From contig CALXBK010000005.1 of NCBI GenBank assembly GCA_944386545.1, positions 1 through 64,000 on the forward strand: a stretch of 64,000 bases of DNA, in the 5' to 3' direction. Within the stretch, counting starts at the first letter, position 1, and every line of letters begins with the position of its first letter. This DNA comes from an uncultured Ruminiclostridium sp. (GTDB lineage: Bacteria; Bacillota; Clostridia; Oscillospirales; Ruminococcaceae). Below are positions 10,701 to 16,595 of this stretch, in pieces. A program made the position numbers and the translations under genes. The notes under the pieces were generated by a model that was given only the letters and a program-made list of their open reading frames with translations, did not search any database and was not told the DNA's origin.

Positions 10701-11535
10701 CGCCTACAAGACAGGTCCGCACGGGCTTATTCTCATGGGCGGCGGCGACTGGAACGACAGCTTCAATCTTGTCGGACGGGGCGGCAAGGGAGAGAGCGTA
10801 TGGCTGTCTATGTTTGCAAAGCTCGTGTACGACAGGCTGTGCGCTCTGCCCGATGATGTAATATCCCCTGCCGACAAGGAGCTGTTACGGCACAGGAGCA
10901 GGGCTTTAAAGGAGAATATTAATCTCCGCGCTTACGAAAACGGCTATTATATAAGGGCGTTTTACGACGACGGGGAGAAGCTCGGTGCGGCAGGCGCAAA
11001 AAGCTGTGAAATTGATTTGCTCTCACAGGCGTTTTGCGTGCTTGCGGAAGTAGACAGCGGCGACAGGGCGCGCTCTGCGGTAAATCTGGCGCTGTCCTCG
11101 CTTGTCGATTATAAGGGCGGGCTTATAAAGCTGTTTACTCCGCCCTTTACCGCCGAGGGAGAAAACAAGGTCGGATATGCCGCCGCCTACCCTGCGGGAG
11201 TAAGAGAAAACGGCGGGCAGTACACCCATGCGGCGATATGGCTTTGTATGGCGGTAGAAAGGCTGGGCTGTCCCGATGAAGCGCTAAAGCTCCTCTCTAT
11301 GCTGAACCCCGCCTTAAAGGACAGGGAGATATTCAAAAACGAGCCGTATTATCTCTCCGCCGATGTGTATACCAATCCCGACTGCTACGGCAGAGGCGGC
11401 TGGAGCATATACACCGGTGCGGCAGGCTGGTACTATACCGCAGTGTGCCGTCTTATGGGCTTTGATATAAGGAACGGTAAGCCGCAGTCTGACGGGAACA
11501 GGCTTGACGGTACGATAAAGGTGATAGATGACTGA
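4723..11535 (+). CDS. Cyclic beta-glucan synthase-like GT84/GH94 membrane protein
   Basis: This 2270-aa protein has the NdvB/ChvB/Cgs architecture, whose members make cyclic beta-1,2-glucan from UDP-glucose. Segments: membrane helices near 225-265; a GT84-like transferase at about 290-610 with YMGYERKRG (near 382), DYD at 423-425 (the DxD) and R562-L-T-R-W566 (the RxxRW motif); membrane helices near 595-630 and 705-741; a glycoamylase-like domain at about 790-1115 (NIGMCILSLYCGYM, GHLYNWYDT, MAHHKGMS); and a C-terminal GH94/GH36-type catalytic region with YGFRDQLQD (near 1875), SDDMLWLPL (near 1931) and GGGDWNDSFN (near 2007). It is shorter than alphaproteobacterial Cgs (about 2800 aa). Key residues look intact. 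GGAG precedes the ATG. The product and linkage in this organism are unproven; family members in Firmicutes are often just called GH36-type hydrolases. Confidence 0.88.
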   Translation: MDNKKTEVIQLNKLARQLRRQSITVLGCCRKYCGGYLPFLKRNSKSLIYTLDNPHLTVSCEKNGGRYTPVTAQAAFCDSDDEMITRLEALSAGTDFLYADIELISELYLCEVFGRLYDAGLAGDEAEFLKLCGAFSYPKSFPDDLNARFEPITRIFAENESYERLCDASKRDCRKMAAMVSCTANISAQRLCLAYLTAWEKGKELYKSVREDYDRVFPAPNVKKYAAFIILAALFIAVLLSVIFKNAFFILLGFPLYRAVKFYTDRALCKAYSRLYIAPARYELFGKIPPESPTLCVISALLTSEADVGRLIKNAEELLNLNRTQNLEVCLLCDLKQSVRKTDSADKAIISACRDYAKNPCRNIYIVLRERQYNEKQGCYMGYERKRGAIEQLAGHFYGSTAIKGKIYGNLTITMPRYFLVLDYDTKTGIDDASALVSVAMANEPVIKDGRVQSGYGIITPLMLPSLDSCRKSGFAGIMGGEGGSDFSAYGRMYDFYHSVFSEGTFCGKGLIDARAFYDCISLPENRVLSHDILEGNILRCTAADTVFCESFPKDSAAYFSRLTRWQRGDIQNIPFIFSKKLPQTPLGKFKLFDLCVNAVCPIFVFLSLLCGSPLLSLLAVMLTVMPFLIPTGRQRRFLSGGSLASKRLSRATAELLLIPKYAADSLYALTISVFRMIRGRRLLTWVTAFEKQKGEGTARTVREFIIPCLLCLAVIALSVPENFIAIVTALLCICALPVFILLDKPAEKKLTELTDRAKSELTGVVKTELEFFLTFCNEENNYLPPDNVQLYPVYKTAHRTSPTNIGMCILSLYCGYMLKLISLSELEKRLSRLLDSLDRLEKYEGHLYNWYDTRNLMPLDGFVSSVDSGNFLCCITAVRQALRGISDGTASRLSQLIKNADMGLFYDRRKGLLNIGINAKSGKKTQNLYDMLMSEARMASFYAVARGQVPPSHYKSLSRVTGRNGRYCGCLSWSGTVFEYFMPALLIPSLDGGLVKENLDYCVHCQKSAAAGFMYGISESGYYSFDSGLNYQYKAFGARGAALRPDYRFEPVYSPYSAFLMLCCEPIESYNLLCRYRQEGYYDSRYGYYEAVDLTPCRTEKNGAVKSFMAHHKGMSIAAAYNAVSGNALIDCFMSDGDMKRGYMMTQERITAGAPLFKNGKSEIPRLSREEGAEYPDNAPLLLNNGRMTLCAMKSPDKKSGIAELLWNKRRVFYPSVFGQHTSHSPFYGFSARLFDGELCYDIRSGEFMSGKAAKWQGKFRELEISETLSLCDNLPTAQFKYRIVNNSSVQRSLSLAIYMRPVLAHEKAATAHPAFSELFLSCSKDEKSGVITVKRTDRETMASTCMAIYPDSGYYVSFDRETVDITKPIFGDNLMCVPAPCVYITLPFVLKAGEAREITLSLCCTANEQAAISAVRARPLKSRYEYSASAAHILACRMLPHILLKYRNKTPKNTPKGDFSQLYKYGMDTARQTVMFYCERASDALYTVLKAARELIFAGFEINLVLVCTSDKGRCGEIEQNVSRVFAEGGNVFTLSASELSQDETACLEYLSVYTANASELDVRENAAPLYPLKTVKPLPKPRSGENGFTAEGFAISEKPPARWSKVLANPVFGMLAHYDSLGFCWAGNSALNTLNPWDNDITGRNCSMSVYLKEKDSYVDLLACCQTLFCHSSVSYKAKTEHCTCTVSAAVPQRGAAAIIRVTVKNDTSARREFTPVLSCLLSGINVTEMSDGVLCSRRLSQNEFSGYFCLEAVGNRVFYGSKSEEIKSGRFAVSPDGDSLAGGCTLDIPAKSEQSTVFILSYCSRYADKGALSRLIKEKNPLLLKGEKMRRLKLSCPDGALCELFNNYLPEQIIKGRIYARTGFYQNGGAYGFRDQLQDGMAAAYLAPAILARLIYRACACQFEQGDVLHWHHRTEKGRMGVRTACSDDMLWLPLAACRYYEMTGDRELFKKGVRCCTAPPYNGTDIYGKVGEGKKITVAEHCMLAANYAYKTGPHGLILMGGGDWNDSFNLVGRGGKGESVWLSMFAKLVYDRLCALPDDVISPADKELLRHRSRALKENINLRAYENGYYIRAFYDDGEKLGAAGAKSCEIDLLSQAFCVLAEVDSGDRARSAVNLALSSLVDYKGGLIKLFTPPFTAEGENKVGYAAAYPAGVRENGGQYTHAAIWLCMAVERLGCPDEALKLLSMLNPALKDREIFKNEPYYLSADVYTNPDCYGRGGWSIYTGAAGWYYTAVCRLMGFDIRNGKPQSDGNRLDGTIKVIDD

Positions 11536-11544
11536 CGGGCGGTT

Positions 11545-11840
11545 AAAGGCTGAAGGTTTTTGAAATCAACGCAGATGTTTGAAAAACTTTTACTACGGCA
11601 GTAGAAAAAAGCGTTCTTGTTACTTGTCGCTGAACGGTATATTGCTGTAACAGCTTTTCGCTTCCTTTTGGCACAAAAGGAAGTGGGGTGTTGGGGCAAA
11701 GCCCCAACTCGCAGTCCGCAGACTGCGAAATTCCTTGCGCCAAGCTTCACGGCACGCGGAGAAAGGGAAACTGATTTTAAAGGCAAAAGCCTTTAAAATC
11801 AACGCAAATGTTTTTTAAAATGTCCCGGGGGACATTTAAA
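11545..11840. repeat. Composite intergenic repeat element (copy 1)
   Basis: This gap has no gene. Positions 11651-11772 match the reverse complement of 57396-57517 nearly base for base (CTTCCTTTTGGC-CAAAAGGAAG hairpin, then a CCGCAGA/TGCGAAATTC segment and an ACGG-ACGCGGAGAA tail). The match continues into a GTTTTTT-AAAATGTCCCGG segment (about 11800-11837, mate at about 57290-57330). A 12-base palindrome GATTTTAAAGGC/GCCTTTAAAATC lies at 11773-11800, and another inverted repeat AAATGTCCC/GGGGACATTT follows. Confidence 0.75.
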
Positions 11841-11865
11841 CGAAAATAGTTTTAAATTAATCTGT

Positions 11866-11895
11866 AAACAAAATCGGGCGGCTGATTGCCGCCCG
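11866..11895 (-). terminator. Terminator of tyrS
   Basis: On the minus strand CGGGCGGC pairs with GCCGCCCG (11875-11882 with 11888-11895, 5-base loop), followed by ATTTTGTTT, directly after the tyrS stop. Confidence 0.85.
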
Positions 11896-11910
11896 TTATA
11901 CTTATTCTTA

Positions 11911-13125
11911 TTATTCCGCAATAATCTTGCAATAGGTCTTTTTACCCTTTTTGATTACCGCAAATTCGCCTATTTCAATCATTGCCGCAGGGTCGGTAAT
12001 CTTTTCATCGTTTACCGAAATGCCGCCGCCCGTGACATTTGTTCTCGCTTCCCTTTTGGACGGGCAGAGCTTTGAAAAGGTAAGAGCGTCAAGAATGCCC
12101 ACCCTGCCGTCGGTTATCAGCTCTGCGGGGATTACCGCCGTCGGCATATCTGCGCTGACCCCCTTGCCCGAGAACAGCTCCTTTGCCGCGGCAAGCGCCT
12201 TGTCTGCTTCCTTTTCGCCGTGAACAAGCTTTGTAAGCTCGTAGGCGAGTATCTCCTTTGCACCGTTAAGCTCAGCGCCCTCCCATTGCTCCATCTTCTC
12301 AATCTCGTCAAGCGGCAGGAAGGTCAGCATTTTTATGCACTTAATAACATCTGCGTCGGATACGTTTCTCCAGTACTGGAAGAACTCAAAGGGGGAGGTC
12401 TTTTCGGCATCGAGCCATACTGCGCCCTTTTCGGTCTTGCCCATCTTCTTGCCCTCGGAGTTGAGCAGCAGGGTGATGGTCATTGCATATGCGTCCTTGC
12501 CGAGCTTCTTTCTGATTAGCTCCGTGCCGCCGAGCATATTGCTCCACTGGTCGTCGCCGCCGAACTGCATATTGCAGCCGTAGTCGCTGTACAGCTTGTA
12601 AAAGTCGTAGCTCTGCATTATCATGTAATTAAATTCAAGGAAGGAAAGCCCCTTCTCCATTCTCTGCTTGTAGCACTCTGCGGTAAGCATTTTATTTACC
12701 GAGAAGCATGTGCCCACCTCTCTTAACACCTCGATGTAGTTAAGCCCCTTCAGCCAGTCGGCGTTGTTTACGATTATCGCCTTGCCGTCCGAAAAGTCAA
12801 TAAAGCGGCTCATCTGCTTTTTGAAGCACTCCACATTGCGGTCTATCGTTTCTTCGGTCATCATCTTTCTCATATCGGTCTTGCCCGACGGATCGCCTAT
12901 CATGGCTGTGCCGCCGCCGATAAGAACGATGGGCCTGTTGCCCGCCTCCTGAAGTCTTTTCATAAGGCAAAGCGCCATAAAATGCCCTACATGGAGCGAA
13001 TCTGCGGTCGGATCAAAGCCGATGTAGAAGGTCGCCTTGCCCTCGTCAATAAGCTCACGGATTTCCTTTTCGTCCGTAACCTGCGCTATAAGTCCTCTTT
13101 TTGTAAGCTCATCAAAAATTTTCAT
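11911..13125 (-). CDS. tyrS: Tyrosyl-tRNA synthetase
   Basis: Charges tRNA-Tyr with tyrosine (class Ic synthetase, cytoplasm). The 404-aa protein has the Rossmann catalytic domain with the HIGH-equivalent HVGH (45-48, in FDPTADSLHVGH), the KMSKS-equivalent KMGKT (about 226-230) and a C-terminal S4-like RNA-binding domain (about 340-404, PSKREARTNVTGGGISVN). A GGAA-rich ribosome site precedes the ATG. It is controlled by a tyrosine T-box leader (13205-13425) and followed by its own terminator. A short repeat hairpin lies between the T-box terminator and the ribosome site. Confidence 0.97.
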   Translation of the reverse strand: MKIFDELTKRGLIAQVTDEKEIRELIDEGKATFYIGFDPTADSLHVGHFMALCLMKRLQEAGNRPIVLIGGGTAMIGDPSGKTDMRKMMTEETIDRNVECFKKQMSRFIDFSDGKAIIVNNADWLKGLNYIEVLREVGTCFSVNKMLTAECYKQRMEKGLSFLEFNYMIMQSYDFYKLYSDYGCNMQFGGDDQWSNMLGGTELIRKKLGKDAYAMTITLLLNSEGKKMGKTEKGAVWLDAEKTSPFEFFQYWRNVSDADVIKCIKMLTFLPLDEIEKMEQWEGAELNGAKEILAYELTKLVHGEKEADKALAAAKELFSGKGVSADMPTAVIPAELITDGRVGILDALTFSKLCPSKREARTNVTGGGISVNDEKITDPAAMIEIGEFAVIKKGKKTYCKIIAE

Positions 13126-13142
13126 TTCCTTTTCCCTTTCAT

Positions 13143-13167
13143 TTCAATAAGGGGCTTGCCCCCTCAT
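13143..13167. repeat. Fragment of the 144-bp repeat, with a GGGG-CAAG-CCCC hairpin
   Basis: TTCAATAAGGGGCTTGCCCC plus a few more bases matches one end of the elements at 19487-19654 and 23171-23314. Read on the minus strand it forms a GGGGCAAGCCCC hairpin a few bases upstream of the tyrS ribosome site. Confidence 0.7.
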
Positions 13168-13204
13168 TATATTCCGTAATTTTTAAAAGTTCCACGGGGA
13201 ACAA

Positions 13205-13425
13205 AAAAGCCCTCATGTGCCAAAAGCACACGAGGGCGAATTTTCGCGGTACCACCTCGGTTTATCCGCCTAAGTACGGCGAACCTCAAAAGCCTTAACG
13301 CGGCGAACGGGCGTCAGCCTTGCTCGGGGAGTGTAGCTTCACCTTGAAGCGCTGCCGTTTTACACCCGCCAACGGCTCTCTGTAAGCTTATCTTCAAGGC
13401 TAAATTCTCCTGTCAATGCAATTGT
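13205..13425 (-). promoter_or_regulatory. Tyrosine T-box leader with terminator/antiterminator
   Basis: On the minus strand the T-box core AGGTGGTACCGCG is at 13245-13257. It is followed by a strong terminator hairpin (GCCCTCGTGTGC pairing with GCACATGAGGGC at 13209-13237, then TTTTTT). Upstream, a stem I-like structure presents TAC, a Tyr codon, at 13333-13335 within GAAGCTACACTCC; this is the likely specifier. Uncharged tRNA-Tyr would stabilise the antiterminator and let tyrS be transcribed. The 5' end is approximate. Confidence 0.92.
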
Positions 13426-13469
13426 AATTATTAACTTTTCAGGCCTTGCCTGCTCTGAAAAAGTGCGGG

Positions 13470-13817
13470 TTACTTGGATTCTGCGGTGTCGTGAACGGTT
13501 CTGTTCTCTACAATGCAGGACTTTAAAACTCTTATCTTTGTTCTGTCCGAGCCTGTTTCGATAAGCACAGTGTCGTCGGTAACTCTCAGCACCCTGCCGA
13601 TAATGCCTCCGCTTGTTACCACCTCGTCTGCGACCTCAAGCTGGTTTAACATCTCCTTCATCTTCTTGCTGCGCTTTTTTTCGGGTCTGATGATGAGGAA
13701 GTAGAAAATCACTACCATAAGAGCTAAAGGGAGAAGCATCAGCAGACTGCTCATCATGTTGCCCTGCTGCTGTGTTCCGTCAGAGGTAGTGGCTAAAACA
13801 TTCAGTAATTCCGTCAT
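13470..13817 (-). CDS. yajC: Preprotein translocase subunit YajC
   Basis: YajC is an accessory membrane protein of the Sec translocon (SecDF-YajC). The 115-aa protein has one membrane helix (about 22-43, LLMLLPLALMVVIFYFLII), then the family signature RPEKKRSKKMKEML and a cytoplasmic domain with VTSGGIIGRVLRV-DDTVLIE. The ribosome site GGAAAGGAAA precedes the ATG. It lies between the rnfDEA/glycoside hydrolase group and the tyrS T-box, all on the minus strand. A CTTTTCAG/CTGAAAAG hairpin follows it without a clear T-run. Confidence 0.95.
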   Translation of the reverse strand: MTELLNVLATTSDGTQQQGNMMSSLLMLLPLALMVVIFYFLIIRPEKKRSKKMKEMLNQLEVADEVVTSGGIIGRVLRVTDDTVLIETGSDRTKIRVLKSCIVENRTVHDTAESK

Positions 13818-13978
13818 TTTTGTTTTCCTTTCCGTTTGTTCTTATTTTCACTGCGGCAATGACTTGCCGACGATTTTAAGTCTGCCTTTCAATTGTAACA
13901 TATCCTGCCTGTAATTGCAAGAGAAAATTTTAATTGCGGCAGATGTTTTGAGAAAATCCGAAAATTTTCCCGAAATAA

Positions 13979-15265
13979 TCAGGCGATAAACTCCTCAAAG
14001 CCCGTCTTGATAAGCGCCTGCCTTATCTTCTCTGCGGCATCGGGCGAAAGCTCCGTGCTGTCTGTCAGCCTTACTGCGATACTGTCCGTGCCGATTTCCT
14101 TTTTAACAAGTCCCATAACCTGTGAAGCCGCCTGCGCCTTGTCGGAGCTAAGCGTTACCGTTTTGCTCTCGGTCAGGGTAAGCTTTTTGCCTGCAAGGGA
14201 TAAATCCATGTTGATTGTAACCGCACAGTCGGGCATAAGTGAGATGCTTGCGAGTATCTCCGCCGTCTTGTCGTATTCCGTCGCTTCGGCGCATACAAGG
14301 TCGGAGGCATTTATCTCGGCGGATACCCTTACGTCGGGATTTGCCGCCATAGCCTTTTCGGCACACTTTTGTGCAAGCTGTGCCAATTTTTCGCTTCTGC
14401 TTTCGGATTGCAGGGCGCTTTCAACCAGCTTGTAGTCAGAGGCTCTGAATGCGGGGAACATGGTGTTTTGCAGTATAATCTCGTCAAAGCCCGCCTTTGC
14501 AAGCTCTGTGCAGATTGAAGCGAGGTAATTGACAGCGCCCTCGGAATAGGGAGTTACCCACGGCTTGCCGCCCTTGTTTTCATAGTTGTCAAGCCATGTC
14601 CAGCCGCCGTCCTCTGCAAGGTAGCCGTAGCCCTTTTCTAAGTAGGGCGTGAGCTTGTCAAGCAATGTCGAGACACTTGCGGCAGGGGTTATTCCCGCTT
14701 CCTCGCACGCCTTTGCGATAGCATGGGCTGAAAGCGTACCTTTTACTATCTCGGCGTTGTCCTTTACGCTTTTGAGGGAGGATTTGTACAAAAGCTCTCC
14801 CGTTTCGTTCTTTAGGTTGAAAATAACGGTGTTGTAGCCGTCCGCCTTTGCCTGTTCAAGGTATTTTTTAAGAGCGTTTTCGCTGCTGAGAGCCGTATTA
14901 GGTGCGGTAACGGCGCTGAGCTTTTGTCTTTCGGGCTTTGGCTCGGAGGAGTCTTGGGACGAGGTTTCGCTCTCGCTTGTAATGTCGGAGCTGTTTTCGT
15001 CGGTGCTTTCCACCTGTGACTGAGGGGGCGTCCACGCAGGCTCGCTTGAGCTTTGGGCGTCCTGTCCCGAAAAGAATTTTATAAGCGGTGAGGCGATAGA
15101 GTAGCCGAGCAACACAAGCGCGCCTGCAACTATTATAAGAACGACAGCCTCAAATATTTTTCTGCCTGTGCTTTTACGCCTTTTATACAGGTTCTTTCTT
15201 GAACGGTTTACCTTGACGCCGCTTTTTGAGCCGCGTCCCTTTTTCCAAATGGCGTTTCTTCCCAT
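13979..15265 (-). CDS. Membrane-anchored putative glycoside hydrolase (DUF4015-like)
   Basis: Starting at the ATG preceded by GAGGTAGG (15265), this is a 428-aa protein. A very basic N-terminus (1-32) leads into one membrane helix (about 36-60). A Ser/Glu-rich linker with several SSE/TSS runs (about 65-115) follows, then an extracytoplasmic domain (about 120-428). This domain resembles the DUF4015 putative glycosyl hydrolase family: VIFNLKNETGELLYKS, AVNYLASICTELAKAGFDEIILQN and a TIM-barrel-like pattern. I cannot assign a substrate. Its start overlaps no other gene but lies 34 bases after the rnfA stop, on the same strand, so it is probably the last gene of the rnfDEA operon. An in-frame start further upstream at 15313 would overlap rnfA and has no good ribosome site. 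Confidence 0.75.
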   Translation of the reverse strand: MGRNAIWKKGRGSKSGVKVNRSRKNLYKRRKSTGRKIFEAVVLIIVAGALVLLGYSIASPLIKFFSGQDAQSSSEPAWTPPQSQVESTDENSSDITSESETSSQDSSEPKPERQKLSAVTAPNTALSSENALKKYLEQAKADGYNTVIFNLKNETGELLYKSSLKSVKDNAEIVKGTLSAHAIAKACEEAGITPAASVSTLLDKLTPYLEKGYGYLAEDGGWTWLDNYENKGGKPWVTPYSEGAVNYLASICTELAKAGFDEIILQNTMFPAFRASDYKLVESALQSESRSEKLAQLAQKCAEKAMAANPDVRVSAEINASDLVCAEATEYDKTAEILASISLMPDCAVTINMDLSLAGKKLTLTESKTVTLSSDKAQAASQVMGLVKKEIGTDSIAVRLTDSTELSPDAAEKIRQALIKTGFEEFIA

Positions 15266-15299
15266 AAAACCTACCTCTTTGTATCGGATAAACGAAATA

Positions 15300-15899
15300 T
15301 CAGTTGAGCGCATTTGTGGAATAGCCCGTCAGCGCATAGAACGCCAGCGACATTATACCCACAAACACCATCATTATAGGCATACCTCTGAACGCCTCGG
15401 GGATAAGAGGTGAGTTGAGCCGCTCGTTTGCAATGTGCAAAAAGAACAGCGCAACGAAAAAGCCCGCCGATATGCCAAGCCCAAAGCCGATGTATGCAAT
15501 AAAATCCTCATGGTATACGGTGTTTAAGAACAGCGCGCCCAGCACCGTCGCATTGAACACCGACAAATGAACATATTTTTTTATGCTTTTGAATATTTTG
15601 GGCATAAACCGCCATATCGCAAGCAGACTGCCCATGTACACAACGCTTACCACAACCGTGTAGATAAGCGGCATGATGATATAGAAGTACGGCAAATCGG
15701 CAAGCAGATTGTCTATAAAGAAGGTAATACAGCTTGATACGGTTATTACATAGGTTATGCCGAGTCCCATTCCGATTATGCTTTCCTTTTTACGGGAAGC
15801 GTAAAAGGCTACGCTTGTACCCAGCGCACGGGAAAAAATCGCATTTTCGACAAACATTGCGAAAAGAGCGGTATTTATAAATAATGCAAGCTTGTCCAC
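15300..15899 (-). CDS. rnfA: RnfA-like membrane protein lacking both cluster cysteines
   Basis: This 199-aa, six-helix protein aligns without gaps to RnfA/RsxA in the diagnostic regions: ENAIFSRALG, GMGLG, FRGMPIMMVFVG and SLAF. In RnfA and NqrE one [2Fe-2S] ligand is Cys in LGxCPF; here the position is Ser29 (RALGTSVAF). The second ligand, Cys in NCAVLG, is Ala117 (FNATVLG). So the fold is retained but the iron-sulfur site is not. The start is GTG at 15899 with AGGTGAGG upstream, 3 bases after the rnfE stop. It forms an operon with rnfD and rnfE. Automatic annotation will call it electron transport complex subunit A, but electron transfer through the usual cluster seems impossible. Confidence 0.85.
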   Translation of the reverse strand: MDKLALFINTALFAMFVENAIFSRALGTSVAFYASRKKESIIGMGLGITYVITVSSCITFFIDNLLADLPYFYIIMPLIYTVVVSVVYMGSLLAIWRFMPKIFKSIKKYVHLSVFNATVLGALFLNTVYHEDFIAYIGFGLGISAGFFVALFFLHIANERLNSPLIPEAFRGMPIMMVFVGIMSLAFYALTGYSTNALN

Positions 15900-15902
15900 G
15901 GT

Positions 15903-16595
15903 TTACCTCACCTTTTCCGCCGCCTGTTTGCGCGCGGCTTCTTCGTTCATGCGTATTCTGCGGTTACGCAGATAGTTGTAAAGGGCTCTGAAAAGTCCCG
16001 ACATCACGCCGACCATTATAAATCCGCCGAACGGCGCTTCAAATGCGGCAACGCTTATATCAAGCAGCTTAATTCCGCCTATCGAGCCAAAGCAGATAAG
16101 CTCTCTTGCCGCACCGGTAAGGATACAGATAACCGAGAAGCCTATTATAAAGAAGCTGACGTCTATTATCATTTTCAGCCTGTTTTCAAGATAAAATCGG
16201 CTTTCCGTTTTTGAGAATATCAGCGCGTTTGTAATAATAAGCGGCATATAAATACCGATAAGCTCGACGGTAAGCGGGAATATTTCTTCAAGCAGTATTA
16301 CCGTCGGGATATAGTAAACCGAGCCTACAAGAACATAAATAATTACTCTGAGCGTATAAACAATTCTCTTTGAAACAAAGGAGCAGGTAAAGATAGTGAA
16401 GAATGAGATAAGCGCAAAGGCAATCGCTATAACCACGCCCTTTTTGAAGGTGGTAGCGGCGATAATCACGGGGGCGTTTACAATGCCCGTCATCAGCACG
16501 ACGTTCTGCTTTGCAAGACCGTCCAGCAAATCTCTTGTAAATTTGAAAGGATTACTCCGTGTCTTTTTCGGTTTTATCTGTTTTGAGCGAGCCAT
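15903..16595 (-). CDS. rnfE: RnfE-like membrane protein lacking both cluster cysteines
   Basis: This 230-aa, six-helix protein is homologous to RnfE/RsxE/NqrD, as shown by GLAKQNVVL and GIYMPLIITN. The two Cys residues that complete the intramembrane [2Fe-2S] site are replaced: Cys in GLCP is Ala41 (VNAP), and Cys in TNCI is Ala124 (TNAL). The N-terminus (1-18) is very basic, and the C-terminus is a charged tail rich in Arg and Glu. The start ATG at 16595 overlaps the rnfD end by 44 bases but has a perfect GGAGG about 7 bases upstream, so I accept the overlap. It is translated between rnfD and rnfA. Confidence 0.85.
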   Translation of the reverse strand: MARSKQIKPKKTRSNPFKFTRDLLDGLAKQNVVLMTGIVNAPVIIAATTFKKGVVIAIAFALISFFTIFTCSFVSKRIVYTLRVIIYVLVGSVYYIPTVILLEEIFPLTVELIGIYMPLIITNALIFSKTESRFYLENRLKMIIDVSFFIIGFSVICILTGAARELICFGSIGGIKLLDISVAAFEAPFGGFIMVGVMSGLFRALYNYLRNRRIRMNEEAARKQAAEKVR

